Shown here: piece by piece, positions 6,478 to 10,034 of the stretch
Layout: every line of letters begins with the position of its first letter
Position numbering within the stretch: position 1 is the stretch's first letter
NCBI GenBank assembly: GCA_017458885.1
Contig: JAFSZQ010000073.1
Location: forward strand, 1 to 10,034
Reading direction: 5' to 3'
DNA length: 10,034 nucleotides
From: Oscillospiraceae bacterium
GTDB taxonomy: Bacteria; Bacillota; Clostridia; Oscillospirales; Oscillospiraceae
Translations under genes and position numbers: made by a program
The notes under the pieces: model-generated
Database searches by the model: none
Told to the model about the DNA's origin: nothing
Seen by the model: only the letters and a program-made list of their open reading frames with translations

Positions 6478-7239
6478 CTATTTCCCCGGCAATCGCAGGC
6501 TCCGGTAGAAATCCAATGTACGGAAGTCCCGCTCAAGCTGTATGCGCGTAAACGTCTCGCACGCGCGGGCAAAGCGCGAGAGCGGGCCGCCGTCGAGCGC
6601 GAACGACAGCAGGCGCTTGCGCTCCGCGCCCAGCACATGGCGCATCGCCGCGAGCGAACCGCCGTCGAGCGGCAGCAGCCCGTTCGCCGCCGCGCCCGCG
6701 CACTTCCGGCACACGACCACGCCCTCGCGCGCGTCGAACAGCGGCTCCTCCGGCGCGCCCGCGCCGCAGACGGCGCACTCCGTCAGCAGCGGCGCGTAGC
6801 CCGCGAGCGCGAGCAGCTTCAGCTCGAACGCGGCTTTCACCTGCTCCGGCGGCTTGCCGAGCGCGTCGAGCGCATAGAGCGCGTTGAGCAGCAGCGCGAG
6901 CGTCTCCTCCGCGCGCTCGCCCTCGCCCGTCGCCGCCTCGGTCAGCTCCGCGAAGTAGGACGCGAGCGCGAGCAGCGCAATATCCCGCCGGATGTTCTCC
7001 CACAGCGCGAGCGTGCTCGCCTCGTCGAGCAGGAACCAGCCGTGCTGCTCGTGCACGACCAGCTCCGAGAACGCCAGCAGCTCGCTCGCCGCCGCGATCT
7101 TGCTGTTCTTCCGCCGCGCGCCGCGCGCGACGAGCGCGATCCGCCCGTGCTCCGCGGTCAGCACGGTGAGTATCTTATCGGCTTCCTTCGTCTGCGTCTC
7201 GCGCAGCACGATCCCCTTTGTCACGATCTTCTCCGGCAT
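6478..7239 (-). CDS. recO: DNA repair protein RecO
   Basis: A 253-residue RecO, which works with RecF and RecR to load RecA onto SSB-coated single-stranded DNA and to anneal strands in gap repair. The N-terminal OB-fold (about 1-80) opens with the typical KGIVLRETQTKEADKILTVLT segment. A helical domain follows, with a zinc-binding motif made by Cys155 and Cys158 (CAVC) and Cys177 and Cys180 (CRKC). The start at 7239 is supported by a GGGGGAG ribosome binding site four bases upstream, which itself lies inside the coding sequence of the preceding small gene. recO overlaps that gene by 65 bases, so translation of the two is likely linked. This position after era and yqzL is the standard one in Bacillota. 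Confidence 0.96.
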   Translation of the reverse strand: MPEKIVTKGIVLRETQTKEADKILTVLTAEHGRIALVARGARRKNSKIAAASELLAFSELVVHEQHGWFLLDEASTLALWENIRRDIALLALASYFAELTEAATGEGERAEETLALLLNALYALDALGKPPEQVKAAFELKLLALAGYAPLLTECAVCGAGAPEEPLFDAREGVVVCRKCAGAAANGLLPLDGGSLAAMRHVLGAERKRLLSFALDGGPLSRFARACETFTRIQLERDFRTLDFYRSLRLPGK

Positions 7240-7315
7240 CGGGCTCCCCCTGCTTCGCCATCATATAAAACGTCGGATGTCCGGTTTCGAGAAACAATCC
7301 GAGATAGCCGTCCAT
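7175..7315 (-). CDS. yqzL: YqzL-like small protein between era and recO
   Basis: A 46-residue protein whose N-terminal half (YLGLFLETGHPTFYMMAKQG, residues 4-23) matches the pattern of the YqzL family: aromatic-rich start, LF..TG, then a tyrosine-led hydrophobic patch. B. subtilis YqzL has about the same length and the same position between era and recO. Function is unknown in the family. The start at 7315 has a good AGAGGTG ribosome binding site at proper spacing. The residues from 26 onward are encoded in the 65 bases that also encode the start of recO in another frame, and are a low-complexity charged tail (Asp, Arg, Gly, Glu, Ala), so only the first 25 residues are free of that constraint. 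The gene is easily missed because of its size and overlap. Confidence 0.75.
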   Translation of the reverse strand: MDGYLGLFLETGHPTFYMMAKQGEPDAGEDRDKGDRAARDADEGSR

Positions 7316-7368
7316 GTCATCACCTCTTGGGTTAGCATGGACATCCGCCGCCCGTTTACAAGCGGGAA

Positions 7369-8265
7369 TTACTGGTCGTCGTACCCGAACGCGCGGATAT
7401 AGTTCAGGTTGTCGCGCCAGTTTTCCTTGACCTTGACCCACGTTTGCAGGTACACCTTCGCGCCCATAAACCGCTCGACGTCGTGGCGCGCCTCGGTGCT
7501 GATGCGCTTGAGCATCTCGCCGTTTTTGCCGATGATGATGCCCTTGTGGCTCTTTTTTTCGCAGTAGATCGTCGCCTCGACCTCGATGACCTCGTCGTCG
7601 CGCTCGACGAAGCGCGTGATCTCCACCGCCGTGCCGTGGGGGATCTCCTGGTCGAGGCAGCGCAGCAGCTTTTCGCGCACGATCTCGCCCACGACCTGAC
7701 GGTCGGGCTGGTCGGTCACCATGCCGTCGGGAAAGAGCTGCGGCCCCTCCTGCGCGTACTTGGAAAGCTCGATGAGCAGGTCGCGCAGCCCGTCCTGCCT
7801 GAGCGCGGAGATGGGCACGACCGCGTCGAAGTCGTACGCCGCGCTGTACGCCGCGATGACGGCGAGCAGGCCGTCCTTCTTCTCAAGCGTGTCGATCTTG
7901 TTGACGCAGAGCACCGCGGGCAGCCCCGCCTCTTTGATCTTTTGGATCAGCTCCTGCTCGGGGATCCCGACGCGCGGCGCCGGCTCGACGAGCAGCACGA
8001 CGGCGTCCACGTCCGCGATGCTCTCGCGCGCGACCTTGACCATATAGTCGCCCAGACGGTTGCGCGCCTTGTGGAACCCGGGCGTGTCAAGGAACACGAG
8101 CTGCGTGTCGTCGCGGTTGACGACGCCGTAGATGCGGTTGCGCGTGGTCTGCGGTTTATTGGAAACGATGGCGATCTTCTCGCCGACGAGCGCGTTCACG
8201 AGCGTCGATTTGCCGACGTTCGGCCGCCCGCAGAGCGTGATCATCGCGGTCTTGGTGATGGGCAT
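7369..8265 (-). CDS. era: GTPase Era
   Basis: A 298-residue Era. Era binds the 3' end of 16S rRNA and assists maturation of the small ribosomal subunit; it is usually essential. The GTPase motifs are complete: G1 GRPNVGKST (13-21), G2 region KPQTTRN (37-43), G3 DTPG (60-63), G4 NKID (122-125) and G5 SAL (153-155). The C-terminal KH domain (about 205-285) carries GIIIGKNGEMLKRI (242-255), which holds the GxxG RNA-binding loop (GKNG). The start at 8265 is preceded by GAGGTAAGGAT, formed partly by the last codons of ybeY (AAG AGG TAA), so the two genes are tightly coupled with four bases between them. The dgkA and cdd genes found between ybeY and era in B. subtilis are absent. Confidence 0.98.
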   Translation of the reverse strand: MPITKTAMITLCGRPNVGKSTLVNALVGEKIAIVSNKPQTTRNRIYGVVNRDDTQLVFLDTPGFHKARNRLGDYMVKVARESIADVDAVVLLVEPAPRVGIPEQELIQKIKEAGLPAVLCVNKIDTLEKKDGLLAVIAAYSAAYDFDAVVPISALRQDGLRDLLIELSKYAQEGPQLFPDGMVTDQPDRQVVGEIVREKLLRCLDQEIPHGTAVEITRFVERDDEVIEVEATIYCEKKSHKGIIIGKNGEMLKRISTEARHDVERFMGAKVYLQTWVKVKENWRDNLNYIRAFGYDDQ

Positions 8266-8269
8266 ATCC

Positions 8270-8761
8270 TTACCTCTTCAGTTCCAATTCTGTCATCACG
8301 CGCTCCTCATGCGCGCGCATGAGCGCCTTTTGCGCGCCCTCGTCCATGTGGTCGTAGCCCAGCAGGTGCAGCGTCGCGTGCACCGCGAGGTACGCGAGCT
8401 CGCGGCTGCGGGAGTGCCCGTACTCCTTCGCCTGCGCCGCCGCGCGCTCATAGCTGATCGCCACGTCGCCGAGCGGGATCAGCCCCGTGCCCGCTTCGGC
8501 GTCCGCCGCCGTCGGCGGCGCGCCCGCCTGCAGCTCCAGCGCGGGGAACGAGAGCACGTCCGTCGGTCTGTCGACGCCCCGCTGCAAGCGGTTGAGCTTG
8601 CGGATGCCCCTGTCGTCCGTCACGAGCACGTCCACCTCGCACGGAAGCGTCACGCCTTCACACGAAAGCGCCGTGCGGATCGCGCGGCGGAGCAGCGCCT
8701 TTACACGCTCGCTCACGCCGCTCGCCTGCGTCGCAACGGGAATGAAATGCGTCTTTCTCAT
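8270..8761 (-). CDS. ybeY: Endoribonuclease YbeY (rRNA maturation factor)
   Basis: A 163-residue YbeY, a single-strand-specific metal-dependent RNase acting in 16S rRNA 3' end processing and ribosome quality control. The zinc-binding motif is HATLHLLGYDH (128-138) with His128, His132 and His138; the usual Gly after the first His is Ala here, a mild substitution outside the ligands. TDVLSFP (67-73) and LGDVAIS (98-104) are further family signatures. Residues about 76-94 (alanine, proline and threonine rich) form an insertion before LGDV, which varies in length across the family. The start codon lies one base after the phoH stop, with GGGGG about ten bases upstream inside phoH. Together with the downstream Era it forms the ribosome-maturation core of the operon. 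Confidence 0.97.
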   Translation of the reverse strand: MRKTHFIPVATQASGVSERVKALLRRAIRTALSCEGVTLPCEVDVLVTDDRGIRKLNRLQRGVDRPTDVLSFPALELQAGAPPTAADAEAGTGLIPLGDVAISYERAAAQAKEYGHSRSRELAYLAVHATLHLLGYDHMDEGAQKALMRAHEERVMTELELKR

Positions 8762-8762
8762 G

Positions 8763-9740
8763 TCAGCGCCGCCCCCTGTTCTGCCGGTTTTTCGCGTCCT
8801 CGTAGTCCTGATACGCCTTGATGATGCGCTGCACCATCACGTGTCGCACGACGTCCTGATCGCTCAACTCGCAGACGCCGACGCCCTCCACGTTTTTCAG
8901 CACGCGCACCGCCTGCTTGAGCCCCGAGAGCTTGTCCGCCGGCAGGTCGATCTGCGTCGCGTCGCCGGTGATGACCATTTTCGAGCCGAAGCCCATGCGC
9001 GTGAGGAACATCTTCATCTGCTCGCAGGACGTGTTCTGCGCCTCGTCGAGGATGATGAAGCTGTCGTCGAGCGTGCGCCCGCGCATATACGCCAGCGGCG
9101 CGACCTCGATGTTCCCGCGCTCGAGGTATTTGTTGTACGTCTCCGCGCCGAGCATATCGAACAGCGCGTCGTAGAGCGGTCGGAGGTAGGGATCGACCTT
9201 GCTTTGCAGGTCGCCGGGCAGGAAGCCCAGCCGCTCGCCCGCCTCGACCGCGGGGCGCGTGAGGATGATGCGGTTGATCTTGCGCTCGCGGAACGCGGCG
9301 ACCGCCGCCGCGACCGCAAGGTAGGTCTTGCCCATGCCCGCGGGCCCGACGCCGATGGTGACGGCGTTCTCCGCGATGGACCGGACGTAGGTCTTCTGCC
9401 CGATGGTCTTGGGCTTGACGGGGCGGCCCTTGGCGCTGATGCAGATGACGTCCTGCGTCAGCTCGCCGATCTTGTCCTCTTGCCCCGCGCGGGCGAGGGC
9501 GATGACGTAGCGCACGTTCTGCTCGCTGATCGCCTCGCCGCGGTTCGAGAGCGTGAGCAGCGCCGTGAGCGCCTTGGACGCGAGCATGACGTCCTCCGCC
9601 TCGCCATTCACGCGAAGCTCGCCCTCGCGATTGGCGACGGTGACGCCGAACTCGGTCTCGATGAGATGGATGTTCTCGTCGAACGAGCCGAAGAGGTTCA
9701 CCGCCTGCTCGAGGCGTTCGATGCTGATGCGTTGTTCCAT
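8763..9740 (-). CDS. phoH: PhoH family ATPase
   Basis: A 325-residue PhoH-like P-loop ATPase. Its exact biochemical role is unsettled; its conserved linkage to ybeY points to RNA metabolism, and related PhoH2 proteins are RNA helicase/RNase fusions. The N-terminal region (about 1-110) has the KH-like fold expected for the family. The ATPase shows Walker A GPAGMGKT (132-139), the conserved LTRPAVEAGERLGFLPGD (160-177), Walker B FIILDEAQN (228-236) and the VITGD sensor (256-260). The start at 9740 has AGAGGAA six bases upstream. The frame stays open for about 65 codons further upstream but contains no ATG, GTG or TTG, so the annotated start is preferred. It is the first gene of the operon in this window, preceded by the structured element at 9840-10016. 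Confidence 0.96.
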   Translation of the reverse strand: MEQRISIERLEQAVNLFGSFDENIHLIETEFGVTVANREGELRVNGEAEDVMLASKALTALLTLSNRGEAISEQNVRYVIALARAGQEDKIGELTQDVICISAKGRPVKPKTIGQKTYVRSIAENAVTIGVGPAGMGKTYLAVAAAVAAFRERKINRIILTRPAVEAGERLGFLPGDLQSKVDPYLRPLYDALFDMLGAETYNKYLERGNIEVAPLAYMRGRTLDDSFIILDEAQNTSCEQMKMFLTRMGFGSKMVITGDATQIDLPADKLSGLKQAVRVLKNVEGVGVCELSDQDVVRHVMVQRIIKAYQDYEDAKNRQNRGRR

Positions 9741-9811
9741 AGCCGGTTCCTCTTTTGTTGTGATTGGTTTCTTTTGGAGAACGGTTTCAAACTTCCGTAG
9801 AAGAAAGACGC

Positions 9812-9834
9812 CTGCCGACTGCCGTGCTGCCGAC
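9812..9834. repeat. Three short CTGCCG repeats upstream of phoH
   Basis: CTGCCG occurs at 9812, 9819 and 9827, with CTGCCGAC at the first and third positions. It lies between the phoH start and the structured element. It may be part of that element or a binding site; short repeats like this can also arise by chance in GC-rich DNA. Confidence 0.35.
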
Positions 9835-9839
9835 AGGAT

Positions 9840-10016
9840 TTCCGTGTCGTGGCAACGCTGTTTCTCGTAGTCTATTTGACGGTGCGTCTTCGGTCCGCTC
9901 GTCGCTCTTTGGGATATGACGCAAGTCTGGCGTCTCTACCGTTTCCTGCCCAAAGTCGAATAAGGGGTGTCAAATGCCGGCCCGCACAAGCAAAACAGCG
10001 TAGTCCCGACACGGAA
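9840..10016. ncRNA. Candidate structured RNA or palindromic element, unidentified
   Basis: Five perfectly complementary, properly nested segments are present: 9840-9849 with 10007-10016 (10 bp, TTCCGTGTCG); 9855-9863 with 9993-10001 (9 bp, ACGCTGTTT); 9874-9880 with 9969-9975 (7 bp, ATTTGAC); 9907-9913 with 9949-9955 (7 bp, CTTTGGG); and 9918-9922 with 9930-9934 (5 bp, GACGC). The result is a rod-like structure of about 177 bases with internal loops and a terminal branched region. A further GTGCG/CGCAC match (9882-9886 with 9983-9987) would form a pseudoknot. The stretch is less GC-rich than the genes and has no convincing coding frame. Strand is undecided: on the minus strand it would be a leader about 100 bases ahead of phoH. 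I do not recognise a known riboswitch, RNase P RNA, tmRNA, SRP RNA or T-box. A dispersed palindromic repeat (MITE-like) is the main alternative. The element may extend past the window edge. Confidence 0.45.
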
Positions 10017-10034
10017 CCCCAAACGTCATAGAAA

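Noticed and set aside
9907..9955. Resemblance to a purine riboswitch (GATATG then TCTACC on the plus strand)
   Set aside because: The spacing between the two motifs is too long, the P2 stem does not form in the right place, and the conserved CCGTAAA loop after TCTACC is missing.
9970..9975. TTGACA on the minus strand as a phoH operon promoter
   Set aside because: No acceptable -10 hexamer lies 16-18 bases downstream, and the bases belong to one of the nested stems.
9849..10031. 60-residue rightward open frame at the right edge
   Set aside because: It crosses the nested inverted repeats, lacks a ribosome binding site and shows no recognisable domain.

Overview
The window looks like a chromosomal segment from a GC-rich member of the Clostridia (Bacillota), probably a gut Oscillospiraceae/Christensenellales-type organism. 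The reasons are the Firmicutes gene order phoH-ybeY-era-yqzL-recO, a MutS2 of Bacillota type, an HPr carrying both His15 and Ser46, purine-rich ribosome binding sites and consensus SigA-type promoters. The genus is inference. No mobile element, CRISPR array, tRNA or rRNA was found.

Left part (1-1754): a partial leftward gene for an exported protein of unknown function runs off the left edge. A 345-base divergent intergenic region separates it from a rightward pair encoding a two-helix membrane-anchored SPFH/band-7 protein and a small Arc/CopG-type ribbon-helix-helix DNA-binding protein. Each direction has a near-consensus promoter with 17-base spacing, and each promoter carries its own perfect palindrome, so both transcripts look repressor-controlled. 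The pair ends at a 19-bp hairpin shared with the convergent uvrC gene; the two stop codons pair with each other in the stem.

Middle part (1750-3990): uvrC (nucleotide excision repair) and an HPr phosphocarrier gene read leftward. HPr has its own promoter and a strong terminator. uvrC begins just past that terminator with no room for a promoter of its own.

Right part (4056-9740): six leftward genes are packed as one likely operon: phoH, ybeY, era, yqzL, recO, mutS2. The theme is ribosome and RNA maturation (YbeY, Era, possibly PhoH) followed by recombination and ribosome/DNA quality control (RecO, MutS2). yqzL is a short gene whose 3' end overlaps recO by 65 bases.

Right edge (9741-10034): no convincing gene. 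It holds at least five nested, collinear complementary segments inside a 10-bp closing stem (9840-10016). This is the best candidate in the window for something undescribed: a structured RNA, a leader of the phoH operon, or a palindromic dispersed element.
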